The position numbers were made by a program, and so were the translations under genes. A stretch of 64,000 bases of DNA from W-Chloroflexi-9 sp045863195 (GTDB lineage: Bacteria > Chloroflexota > Dehalococcoidia > UBA2979): the NCBI GenBank assembly GCA_045863195.1, contig BTUI01000005.1, positions 124,001-188,000 of the forward strand, read 5' to 3'. This document shows positions 55,642-63,728 of this stretch, piece after piece. Position 1 is the stretch's first letter. Each line of letters starts with the position of its first letter. The notes below the pieces were generated by a model, which did no database searches, was not told where the DNA came from, and saw only the letters and a program-made list of their open reading frames with translations.

Positions 55642-57291
55642 ATGGCCAGGTACGTCTTCGTCACCGGTGGTGTGGTCTCTTCCGTGGGGAAGGGCATCGT
55701 CGCCGCCTCGCTCGGCCGCATCCTGAAGGCGCGAGGCCTCTCCGTCTCCGTCCTCAAGCTCGACCCCTACATCAACGTGGACCCCGGCACCATGTCCCCC
55801 TACCAGCACGGCGAGGTCTTCGTGACCGACGACGGCGCCGAGACGGACCTGGACCTGGGCCATTACGAGCGCTTCGTCGACATCGACCTGCAGCGCATCA
55901 ACTCCTCCTCCTCCGGCCAGATCTACGAGGAGGTCATCCGCAAGGAGCGCCGAGGCGATTACCTGGGCGGCACCATCCAGGCGATCCCGCACGTCACGAA
56001 CGAGATCAAACGCCGCATCCGCCTCGCCGGCACCGCCCAGAAGGCGGACGTGGTGATCGTGGAGGTCGGCGGCACCGTCGGCGACATCGAGGGCCAGGTG
56101 TTCCTGGAGGCGATCTCGCAGATGCGCTACGCCGCGCCGGGCGAGTCGCTGTTCATCCACGTCACGCTGCTGCCGTACATCGGCTCCACGCACGAACTGA
56201 AGACCAAGCCCACGCAGCACTCCGTGCGCGAGCTGCGCGCCTTCGGCATCCAGCCGGACGTGATCGTGGCGCGCTCCGACTTCCCGGTGCCGGAGGCGCT
56301 GCGCGAGAAGATCGCGCTGTTCTGCTCCGTGCAGCGCGAGGCGGTGATCCCCCTCCAGACCGCGGACTCGATCTACGAGGTGCCGCTGATCCTCGAAGGT
56401 TCCGGGCTCGGCCAGATCGTGGCGAAGGGGCTGGGGCTGGGCGAGGCGAAGCCAGACCTGGAGGAGTGGGCGCAGTTCGTGGAGCGCCTGCACGCCCCGA
56501 AGCGGCGTGCCCGCATCGCCATCGTCGGCAAGTACGTGGAACTGCACGACGCTTACCTCTCGATCAAGGAGGCGCTGGTGCACGCCGGCGTCCACCACGA
56601 GGGCGCCCTGGACTTCGACTGGGTGCACTCCGAGGACCTCGAGAGCGAGCCCGCCGAGCGCGTGATCGGCGACGTGGACGGCATCCTGCTCTGCCCCGGC
56701 TTCGGTGACCGCGGCCTGGAGGGAAAGATCGCCGCTGTCCGCTACGCGCGGGAGCGGCGCATCCCCTACCTGGGCGACTGCCTCGGCATGCAGATGCTGG
56801 TGGTGGAGTTCGCCCGCCACGTGGCGGGGATGCCCGGCGCGAACACGACCGAGGTGGACCCGAAGTCGCCCTTCCCGGTGATCTCCTTGCTCTCCGAGCA
56901 GCAGGAGGTACACGAGATGGGCGGCACCATGCGTCTCGGCGGGTACGACTGCCGGCTGGTGCCGGGGACGAAGTCGGCCGCCGCCTACGGCGCACCGACC
57001 GCACGCGAGCGGCACCGCCACCGGTACGAGGTGAACAACCACCTGCTCCCGCAACTGGAGCAGGCCGGCTTGATCGTCGCCGGTCGGGACGCAGAGACCG
57101 GGCTCGTGGAGATCGTGGAGCTGCCGGACCACCCGTTCATGGTGGGCGCGCAGTTCCACCCGGAGTTCACCAGCCGCCCGAACCAGCCCAACCCGCTCTT
57201 CCGTGACTTCGTCGGCGCCGCCTTCCGGCACGCCGCCGCCCGCCCGGCCGCCTCCGCGCAGGCCGCCGAGGCCTCCTCGGGCGTCGCATGA
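55642..57291 (+). CDS. pyrG: CTP synthase
   Basis: 549-residue enzyme that aminates UTP using glutamine. The synthetase start FVTGGVVSSVGKGIVAASLG and the GATase Cys380 (GDCLGMQ, where the usual residue before Cys is Ile) and GAQFHPEF are in place. ATG 55642 is chosen as the conserved start; a GTG four codons earlier is in frame. SD is weak. The stop overlaps the next gene's ATG. Confidence 0.97.
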   Translation: MARYVFVTGGVVSSVGKGIVAASLGRILKARGLSVSVLKLDPYINVDPGTMSPYQHGEVFVTDDGAETDLDLGHYERFVDIDLQRINSSSSGQIYEEVIRKERRGDYLGGTIQAIPHVTNEIKRRIRLAGTAQKADVVIVEVGGTVGDIEGQVFLEAISQMRYAAPGESLFIHVTLLPYIGSTHELKTKPTQHSVRELRAFGIQPDVIVARSDFPVPEALREKIALFCSVQREAVIPLQTADSIYEVPLILEGSGLGQIVAKGLGLGEAKPDLEEWAQFVERLHAPKRRARIAIVGKYVELHDAYLSIKEALVHAGVHHEGALDFDWVHSEDLESEPAERVIGDVDGILLCPGFGDRGLEGKIAAVRYARERRIPYLGDCLGMQMLVVEFARHVAGMPGANTTEVDPKSPFPVISLLSEQQEVHEMGGTMRLGGYDCRLVPGTKSAAAYGAPTARERHRHRYEVNNHLLPQLEQAGLIVAGRDAETGLVEIVELPDHPFMVGAQFHPEFTSRPNQPNPLFRDFVGAAFRHAAARPAASAQAAEASSGVA

Positions 57292-57755
57292 CGACGTGGC
57301 GGTTCATCCACACGCTGTCGCTGTTCTGGATGATGGTCGGGATCGGCGCCGTGGTGGTGCCGATCTGGAAGGCGTGGGCGGCACAGCAGATCGAGGAGAA
57401 GGCGCTGCTCTTCCAGGAGGCGCAGCGGAACGAGACCTATTTCCTGCTGCCGGGCTTCATCGCCACGCTCTTCTCCGGCTACGCCTGGGCGGCGGCGGCG
57501 GAACTGAACGTCATCACCACCGGCTGGCTGATGGCGCTGCAGACGCTCACCCTGGTCGACCTGTTCATCTTCGTGCCGCTGCTGGGCGTGGGGCTGCGCC
57601 GGGTGCGCATCCTGGCGCTCTCCGCGAAGAAGCACGGCGAGATCACGCCGGAGTTGCGTGACGCGCTGGCCGACAACGTGCCGCTGGTCTTTGGCACCGT
57701 GATCGTCCTCACCGTGCCGGTCATGGTCTGGCTGGCCGTCTTCAAGCCGTTCTAA
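57288..57755 (+). CDS. DUF2269/CopD-like four-helix membrane protein
   Basis: 155-residue protein with four membrane helices (FIHTLSLFWMMVGIGAVVVPIW; YFLLPGFIATLFSGYAWAAAA; MALQTLTLVDLFIFVPLLGVG; LVFGTVIVLTVPVMVWLAVF). It overlaps pyrG by four bases (ATGA). It resembles the gene at 43646 in size and topology. Role unknown. Confidence 0.65.
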   Translation: MTTWRFIHTLSLFWMMVGIGAVVVPIWKAWAAQQIEEKALLFQEAQRNETYFLLPGFIATLFSGYAWAAAAELNVITTGWLMALQTLTLVDLFIFVPLLGVGLRRVRILALSAKKHGEITPELRDALADNVPLVFGTVIVLTVPVMVWLAVFKPF

Positions 57756-57815
57756 CGGCGCGCCGCACCACCCGCGTCGCGCCCGTCCTCAGCAGCCTTC
57801 GAGGGGGACCGACCG

Positions 57816-58463
57816 ATGCAGATCTTCCTGGACACCGCGAACATCGATGACATCCGCCGCGGCGCCGCGCTGGGCGTGGTGGACGGCGTGACCACGAACC
57901 CCACGCTCGTCGCGCGGGAGGGCGTGGACTACCGGCAGCGCGTGCTGGAGATCTGCGAGACGGTGGACGGCCCCATCTCCGCCGAGTGCATCTCCATGGA
58001 ACTCGAGCCGCTCATCGAGGAGGCCCGCCGCGTCGCCGCGTGGCACCGCAACGTGGTCGTGAAGATCCCGATGAGCGAGGTGGGCCTGCAGGCGACGAAG
58101 CGGCTGGCGGCGGAGGGCATCCGCATCAACACCACGCTGGTCTTCTCCGCGAACCAGGCGCTCCTCGCCGCGAAGGCGGGGACGACGTTCGTCTCGCCGT
58201 TCATCGGCCGGCTCAACGACGCCGGGCACGACGGCATGGAGGTGATCCGGGAGATCGTCGCCGTGTACGACGCGCATGGCCTGGACGCCCAGGTGCTGGC
58301 CGCGAGCATCCGGGGGCCTCGCGACGTGACGGAGGCCGCGCTGGCGGGCGCGCACGTGGCAACGATCCCGCCGGCGGTGCTCTTCCAGATGGTGCAGCAC
58401 CCGCTCACGGACCGGGGCATCGAGATCTTCCTGAAGGACGCGCAGAAGTACGCGCCCGTCTAG
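57816..58463 (+). CDS. transaldolase, FSA/TalC type
   Basis: 215-residue small transaldolase or fructose-6-phosphate aldolase. The Schiff-base Lys83 sits in VVKIPM; MQIFLDTANIDDIRR and VTTNPTLVAREG are family landmarks, and INTTLVFSANQALLAAKAGTTFVSPF follows. Short form (about 215 residues) of the TalC/FSA group. Links pentose phosphates with glycolysis. GAGGGGG eight bases upstream of the ATG. Confidence 0.9.
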   Translation: MQIFLDTANIDDIRRGAALGVVDGVTTNPTLVAREGVDYRQRVLEICETVDGPISAECISMELEPLIEEARRVAAWHRNVVVKIPMSEVGLQATKRLAAEGIRINTTLVFSANQALLAAKAGTTFVSPFIGRLNDAGHDGMEVIREIVAVYDAHGLDAQVLAASIRGPRDVTEAALAGAHVATIPPAVLFQMVQHPLTDRGIEIFLKDAQKYAPV

Positions 58464-58523
58464 ACGCCGTCGGGACGCATACCGGCTGCATGCAAGGAGT
58501 CGCCGATCAGTAGACACCCTGAC

Positions 58524-58553
58524 TTGTCGAATCCGCGTGGCGTCCTCTAGCAT
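58524..58553 (+). promoter_or_regulatory. putative promoter of rho
   Basis: TTGTCG (58524-58529), an 18-base spacer and TAGCAT (58548-58553). Transcription would start near 58560, leaving a leader of about 85 bases before the ATG at 58644. Confidence 0.5.
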
Positions 58554-58643
58554 GAGGGGGACACCACGGTCGTGGTCGTCCTCCCAACCGTTCCCGTGCC
58601 ACCCAAGCGCGCACCGGAACCTCTCTCAGATCAGGCCCCACAT

Positions 58644-60086
58644 ATGACTTCATCTCCTCGTGGACGCGAGATCGCGTCTTCGGATGTTCCGAGGACACGG
58701 CGCCGCTCTCGGCGCGGCAGTGGCAGCGGGACCGGCATGGGCATGGGGACGGGTGGCCGCACCGGCCGCGTCCCGCAGGCAGACCCCTCGCTGGAGCCGA
58801 TGCCGGATATCGATCCGGAGATTCCGGCACTCAGCATCGCGGACCTCGAGACCCGCACCCGCGACGAACTGATCTCCCTGGGTAACGAGCTCGAGGTTGA
58901 GAACAGCGCCGGCCTCCCCAAGAACGAACTGATCTTCCGCATCCTGGAGATGCAGGCCGAGCGGCGCGGGACGATCTTCTCCGGCGGCGTGCTCCAGATC
59001 GTGGACGACGGCTTCGGCTTCCTCCGCGGCGACCGCCTGCTCCCCGGCGCGAACGACGTGTACGTCTCCCAGTCGCAGGTGCGCCGCTTCGGCCTCCGCT
59101 CCGGCGACTACGTGACGGGACAGGTCCGCCAGCCGAAGTCCTCCGAGAAGTACTACGGCCTGCTGCGCGTGGACGCCGTGAACGGCGTGGACCCGGAGGT
59201 CGCGAAGCGCCGCCCGGACTACGACGGGCTGACGCCGATCTTCCCGAACCGGATGCTGAAGCTGGAGACGAACCAGCACGAGGTCTCCCAGCGCATGGTG
59301 GACCTCTTTGCCCCCATCGGCCGCGGCCAGCGCGGCCTCATCGTCTCCCCGCCGAAGGCCGGCAAGACGATGCTCCTGAAGTCCATCGCCCACGGCATCG
59401 CCGCCAACCACCCGGACTGCCACCTGATGGTGCTGCTCATCGGTGAGCGCCCGGAGGAAGTCACGGACATGCGGCGCTCCGTGCGCGGCGAGGTCATCGC
59501 CAGCACGTTCGACGAGCCGGTGGAGGACCACACCCGCGTGGCGGAGGTCGCCCTGGAGCGCGCGAAGCGCCTCGTCGAGGGCGGCACGGACGTGGTGATC
59601 CTGATGGACTCCATCACCCGCCTCGCCCGCGCCTACAACACGGCGATGCCCACCTCCGGCCGCACCCTCTCCGGCGGTATGGACCCGATCGCGCTCTACC
59701 CGCCCAAGCGGTTCTTCGGCGCAGCGCGCAACACGGAAGAAGGCGGGTCGCTCACGATCATCGCCACCTGCCTCGTGGAGACCGGGTCGCGCATGGACGA
59801 CGTGATCTTCGAGGAGTTCAAGGGCACCGGTAACCTGGAGCTGCGCCTCACCCGCCGCCTGGCGGAGAAGCGTGTCTTCCCCGCGATCGACGTCCTCGGA
59901 TCCTCCACCCGGCGCGAGGACCTGCTCTTCCCGGAGGAGGACCTGCGCTCGATCTGGCTGCTCCGCCGCATGGCCGCGATGATCGAAGAGGACAGCAACG
60001 ACGCGGCCGAGCGCGTCATCGAGCGGCTGTCGAAGACGAAGTCCAACAAGGAGTTCCTGGCGACGCTCAAGGGCGACAACATCTAG
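58644..60086 (+). CDS. rho: transcription termination factor Rho
   Basis: 480-residue hexameric helicase that ends transcription on unstructured RNA. An Arg/Gly-rich N-terminus is followed by the Rho_N helical region (LETRTRDELISLGNELEVEN), the cold-shock RNA-binding domain (GVLQIVDDGFGFLRGD), Walker A PPKAGKTMLLKS near residue 236 and Walker B VILMDSITRLARAYN. The Q-loop region RTLSGGMDP and the R-loop are intact. Start uncertain: GTG 58572 would add 24 residues; ATG 58644 is preferred given the promoter position. Confidence 0.95.
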   Translation: MTSSPRGREIASSDVPRTRRRSRRGSGSGTGMGMGTGGRTGRVPQADPSLEPMPDIDPEIPALSIADLETRTRDELISLGNELEVENSAGLPKNELIFRILEMQAERRGTIFSGGVLQIVDDGFGFLRGDRLLPGANDVYVSQSQVRRFGLRSGDYVTGQVRQPKSSEKYYGLLRVDAVNGVDPEVAKRRPDYDGLTPIFPNRMLKLETNQHEVSQRMVDLFAPIGRGQRGLIVSPPKAGKTMLLKSIAHGIAANHPDCHLMVLLIGERPEEVTDMRRSVRGEVIASTFDEPVEDHTRVAEVALERAKRLVEGGTDVVILMDSITRLARAYNTAMPTSGRTLSGGMDPIALYPPKRFFGAARNTEEGGSLTIIATCLVETGSRMDDVIFEEFKGTGNLELRLTRRLAEKRVFPAIDVLGSSTRREDLLFPEEDLRSIWLLRRMAAMIEEDSNDAAERVIERLSKTKSNKEFLATLKGDNI

Positions 60087-60116
60087 GGACTCGCTTCGCC
60101 CACGCATCGGTCGCAG

Positions 60117-60147
60117 CGCCCGCCCTTCGGCGGGCGTTGTGCTTCTT
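60117..60147 (+). terminator. intrinsic terminator after rho
   Basis: CGCCCGCC (60117-60124) pairs with GGCGGGCG (60129-60136), loop CTTC, then TTGTGCTTCTTG. Note that Rho's own gene is closed by a Rho-independent signal. Confidence 0.65.
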
Positions 60148-60481
60148 GAACGACGCTCCAGCGGACTCGGACACGCCTCGCACGATTGTGCGATATTGGC
60201 AGTCGCAGATGGTCGATCTGCGTTGTTTGTGCTCCCCGGCACTAGTTAACCTTTCAGGTGTCCAGTCGGGTGGGGAACCCAACAGCCGCGTTTGCTCCGG
60301 CAGAGGCGGCGGGCTGAAGTGCTAGGATTCGCGAGCGGCGTTGCGTGCCGTCGCCCATCCCGGCCCGTGTGCGTGTCGAGCGGCGACACGAGCACCTCAG
60401 GAGCCGTCCATCAACGGGACCATCCAGCCGCCCAGGCCTCCTCGTCGCAGTCGGACGCTGCAGCGTGCGCGCGCGCGTCAG
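60148..60481 (+). other. non-coding leader of the LysM/M23 gene
   Basis: About 330 bases with no gene. The first 120 bases are less GC-rich and contain inverted stretches, GTTAACC and GGTGGGGAACCCAAC. A -10-like TAGGAT lies at 60323-60328. The only good Shine-Dalgarno, AGGAG (60399-60403), is followed after six bases by an in-frame ATC (60410). I find no complete known riboswitch; see findings. Confidence 0.4.
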
Positions 60482-61591
60482 ATGGTGACGATCCCCCGCT
60501 GGCGGCCGGCGGCGCACTTCGGCGTCATCGCCACCGTCTTCATGCTCATCGTCGGCATGGGCGCGCTGCCCGTCCCCTCCACCGAGGCGGCGAGCACGCC
60601 GGTACTCCGCGCCGACCGCTTCACGCTCCCCGGCCTCGCGGCCGCCGTACCGACCGCCGGGGCGACCTCGCTCAGCGCGGGCCCGGTCCCGCTGACCGTG
60701 GTGGTGCCGCCGGTGGCGGCAGACGCGGTGCTGGCGGCACAGAACGGCGCGCTGGACGCCCGAGCGCAGATCGCCGCCCTCCAGGAGAACTCCTCGCAGG
60801 TCGCCGGCTCCGTGGACAACGGCACCAGCACGGAGCGCATCCCGATCTTCTTCGAGTACCAGGTGCAGGCCGGCGACACGATCTCCGGCATCGCCTCCCG
60901 CTTCGGCGTCTCCTCCTCCTCCATCACCTGGAACAACGTGGACGTCCTGAGCGACAACGACCTGTTGCTGCTGGGGATGAAACTCCAGATCCCGAGCGTG
61001 GACGGCATCATCCACTCCGTCCGCGTCGGCGAGACCGTGACGGCGATCGCCGCCCGCTACGACGCCGACTGGCGCGACGTGGTGGCCTTCCGCGCCAACG
61101 GCCTGGCGGGCGACCCGAACAACATCCGCGAGGGCTCGCTGATCCTGGTCCCGGGCGGGCGGAAGGTGCCGCTGGCGCCGCCGCCGTCCGTGCCGGTGGA
61201 GACCCCGGGCGGTGCCGGCAGCGGTGGCAGCGGCTGGGTCTGGCCGGCCGGCGGCCTGCTGACGTCCGCCTTCGGCCCGTCGCACCCGCTCGGCATCGAC
61301 CTCGCGATGGGGAGCGGCAGCGCCGTCGCATCCGCCCGAGCCGGCCAGGTGACGTTCGCCGGCGGCAACCCGTGTTGTTCGTACGGCTACCACATCATCA
61401 TCGACCACGGCGACGGCTATGAGACGGTGTACGCGCACCTCTCCGACTTCGCCGTCGGCAACGGCCAGTTCGTGAACGCCGGCGACATCATCGGCTTCTC
61501 CGGCAACTCCGGCCGCTCCAGTGGCCCGCACCTCCACTTCGAGGTCAGGCGGAACGGCGCCTATCTCGATCCGCTCAACTTCCTGCCGTAG
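60482..61591 (+). CDS. LysM / M23 peptidoglycan hydrolase
   Basis: 369-residue exported cell-wall enzyme. A hydrophobic N-terminal anchor (FGVIATVFMLIVGMGAL), two LysM repeats (YQVQAGDTISGIASRFGV ... LQIPSV; HSVRVGETVTAIAARYDA ... LILVP), a Pro/Gly linker and a C-terminal M23 domain (TSAFGPSHPLGIDLAMG, HGDGYETVYAHLS, SSGPHLHFEVRR) with the zinc ligands H-D (GIDL), and HLH. In the first motif the usual HxxxD reads HPLGIDL. It probably trims peptidoglycan crosslinks. Start is uncertain: ATG 60482, or the upstream in-frame ATC 60410. Confidence 0.85.
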   Translation: MVTIPRWRPAAHFGVIATVFMLIVGMGALPVPSTEAASTPVLRADRFTLPGLAAAVPTAGATSLSAGPVPLTVVVPPVAADAVLAAQNGALDARAQIAALQENSSQVAGSVDNGTSTERIPIFFEYQVQAGDTISGIASRFGVSSSSITWNNVDVLSDNDLLLLGMKLQIPSVDGIIHSVRVGETVTAIAARYDADWRDVVAFRANGLAGDPNNIREGSLILVPGGRKVPLAPPPSVPVETPGGAGSGGSGWVWPAGGLLTSAFGPSHPLGIDLAMGSGSAVASARAGQVTFAGGNPCCSYGYHIIIDHGDGYETVYAHLSDFAVGNGQFVNAGDIIGFSGNSGRSSGPHLHFEVRRNGAYLDPLNFLP

Positions 61592-61614
61592 CGGCCAGCC
61601 CCACAGCACAAGCA

Positions 61615-61640
61615 ACGAGGCGCCCCGCGGGGCGCCTCGT
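61615..61640. terminator. bidirectional hairpin between converging genes
   Basis: Twelve-base perfect arms (61615-61626 with 61629-61640), two-base centre, between the LysM/M23 gene and the converging MBL-fold gene. No long T-run. Confidence 0.65.
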
Positions 61641-61666
61641 CCGTTCCGGCGACCGGGGACCGAGGG

Positions 61667-62305
61667 CTAGGCGCGTGCCTCCAGCAGGACGATGCGACGC
61701 TTCTCGCCATCGAACGATCGCGAGTTGATGGTGAAGCGCCCCACCGGCTCCTCCGGCGTGCCGCCCAGCGCGCGGACGAACGCCTTCAGCGGCGCCTCGT
61801 CCGAGGCCTCGTAGCCGACGGGGATGACGATCGAGGGCTCCATCGCGCGGACGGCCTTCGCCGCCTCGTCGGCCGGGAGCGTGTCGGCCAGCGCGATCGG
61901 CACGATCACGATGTCCGCGCGGCTCAGCACGTCCAGCTGCGCCGGGATCAGCGCGCTCCCGAGCCCGCCGAGGTGCGCGACGCGCATCTGCTCCGCCTCG
62001 AACAGCCAGAGGGTGCTGGCGCGCTTCGCCGGCTCGCCATCGCCAGCCAGCCAGCCGCGCACCCCCTCCACGTGCACGCCGCGGATCTCGTACTCACCGG
62101 GGCCCACGAGGACCATCGGGTCGCCGTCCGCCGGAGCGACGCCTGAGACGCCGTTCCGCATGGTGTCGTCGTGGCTGATGGTCACGATGTGCGCGTCCGG
62201 GCGGCCCATGGTGCCGCCGACGCTCTTGTCGTACGGGTCCATGACCACGGCCGCGGTGCGCGTGCGTATGCGCGTGGCGGCGTATCCGAGCCAGGTCAGA
62301 TCCAT
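61667..62305 (-). CDS. metallo-beta-lactamase-fold protein (UlaG-like)
   Basis: 212-residue MBL-fold protein, closest to the Lactamase_B_3 / L-ascorbate-6-P lactonase-like group: MDLTWLGYAATRIRT, ISHDDTMRNGVSG, HLGGLGSALIPAQLDVL, VIPVGYEASDEAPL. The usual HxHxDH reads SHDDTM, so one or more metal ligands are missing; activity uncertain. ATG 62303-62305. Confidence 0.75.
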   Translation of the reverse strand: MDLTWLGYAATRIRTRTAAVVMDPYDKSVGGTMGRPDAHIVTISHDDTMRNGVSGVAPADGDPMVLVGPGEYEIRGVHVEGVRGWLAGDGEPAKRASTLWLFEAEQMRVAHLGGLGSALIPAQLDVLSRADIVIVPIALADTLPADEAAKAVRAMEPSIVIPVGYEASDEAPLKAFVRALGGTPEEPVGRFTINSRSFDGEKRRIVLLEARA

Positions 62306-62399
62306 ACGGCCTCCGGTGTGTTGGGGATGCGTCCGATCCTACCGAGGCCCCCGGACTGGGGCCACCCGCGGACCGGGGCCGCCCGCCGACTGAGGGCGT

Positions 62400-63728
62400 C
62401 TACGGCACCTCGGTGCCCGCGGGTGGCGGGACAAGTGCGTCGGCATCGTCAGCCACCTCGGGGAGCGGGCGCATCGCGTCGCGGTGGCAGATCGCGAGGA
62501 CGGCATTGTGCGCCCAGCCGGAGGCGCTGACCATCGCGACGCGCAGGTTGTCCGGGCGCGGGCCTCGGGGGTTCGCGTCCAGGTCGACCTCCGGGTCCTC
62601 GCGCTCCAGGTTGCGCGTCCACGGGATCACCTGCCGGTGCATCGCCTCCAGCAGCACGGCCAGCGCCATGGGGCCGGAGGCGGCGAGCAGGTGGCCGAGG
62701 TGGGACTTCACGGCCGGGGTGTAGAGGTGGTGGCGGGCGGCCGCGCCGAAGATGCGCCGCACGCCGAGCGCCTCCTGCCGGTCGCCGGTGACGGTGCCGG
62801 CGGCGTGGAGCATCACCACGTCCACCTCCGACTGGATGCGCCCGCTGGTGGCGAGGGCGCGCTGGAAGGCGTGGCCGATCTGCACTGGGTCGGTGCCCGG
62901 CACGCCGTCCGCCCCCGGCGAGAAGGTCATCGCCTCGCCCTCGATCTCCGCAAGGATGCGCGCGCCCCGTGCGACGGCGACCTCGAGCAGTTCGAGGACG
63001 ACGACCGCCGCCCCTTCGGCGAGGACGAACCCGTCCCGGTCGAGGTCGAGGGGGCGAGAGGCGGCGGCAGGATTGTCGTTCCGCGCGGACATGGCGCCGG
63101 TGCCCTCGAACGCGGCGAGGGTGAGCGGCGTGATCGGGGCCTCCGCCCCGCCGGCGATCGCGACGAGGGCATCCCCGCGACGGATGACCGCCGCCGCCTC
63201 GATGATCGCGGCCAGGCCACCGGCGGCGCGGTTCTCGATCTGCAGCACGGGGCCGGTCACGCCGAGCATCGCGGCCACGCGCTCGGCGGGAGCGTGCGGC
63301 CGGGCGTGCGCGGCGAGGACGGAAGCGGCCGCCGCGAGGTCACGGTCGAGCAGTCGCGCCCCCTCCAGCAGCGCCTCCTCCTCGGGCCGCTCGGACGCCA
63401 TCGCCACGGCGACATGCCCTCGGTTCTGCGGGGTGAGCGAGAGCCCGGCGCCCTGCACCGCGCTGAGGGCGGCGCTCACCGCGAAGCGGGAGCGTCGGTC
63501 GAGGGTGTCCCAGTACGCCGGGGCGAAGCGGGGGTCGGGCGCGTCCGCGTCCGGCACCTCGCCGGCAATGCGCGTGCGAAACCGGGAGGCATCGAAACGG
63601 GTGATGGGGCCGATGCCGGAGCGTCCGGCGAGCATCGCGTCCCAGATCTCGCCGATGGAGCGTCCGAGGGCGGAGACAACGCCGACGCCGGTGATGACGA
63701 CGCGGGGCCGGGGCGCCTCGTCGGTCAC
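62400..63728 (-). CDS. KAS II-like condensing enzyme lacking catalytic residues
   Basis: 442-residue FabF-like protein coupled to fabH. RPRVVITGVGVVSALG at the start and the late VKSHLGHLLAASGPMALAVL are typical. In place of the nucleophile region (TACTSG) it has ENRAAGG, with Ala168 at the Cys position. The first His motif (NAHGT) reads HAAGT, with Ala at the His position; only the second His (KSHLGH) is kept. This recalls chain-length-factor or KSQ-like partners, or an inactive scaffold. GTG start overlaps the fabH stop (GTGA). Confidence 0.75.
   Translation of the reverse strand: MTDEAPRPRVVITGVGVVSALGRSIGEIWDAMLAGRSGIGPITRFDASRFRTRIAGEVPDADAPDPRFAPAYWDTLDRRSRFAVSAALSAVQGAGLSLTPQNRGHVAVAMASERPEEEALLEGARLLDRDLAAAASVLAAHARPHAPAERVAAMLGVTGPVLQIENRAAGGLAAIIEAAAVIRRGDALVAIAGGAEAPITPLTLAAFEGTGAMSARNDNPAAASRPLDLDRDGFVLAEGAAVVVLELLEVAVARGARILAEIEGEAMTFSPGADGVPGTDPVQIGHAFQRALATSGRIQSEVDVVMLHAAGTVTGDRQEALGVRRIFGAAARHHLYTPAVKSHLGHLLAASGPMALAVLLEAMHRQVIPWTRNLEREDPEVDLDANPRGPRPDNLRVAMVSASGWAHNAVLAICHRDAMRPLPEVADDADALVPPPAGTEVP

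Noticed and set aside
60148..60481. Complete c-di-AMP (ydaO) riboswitch
   Set aside because: Only a GGGGAACCC-like piece was found; the expected 3' core is missing, so it is listed only as a hint.
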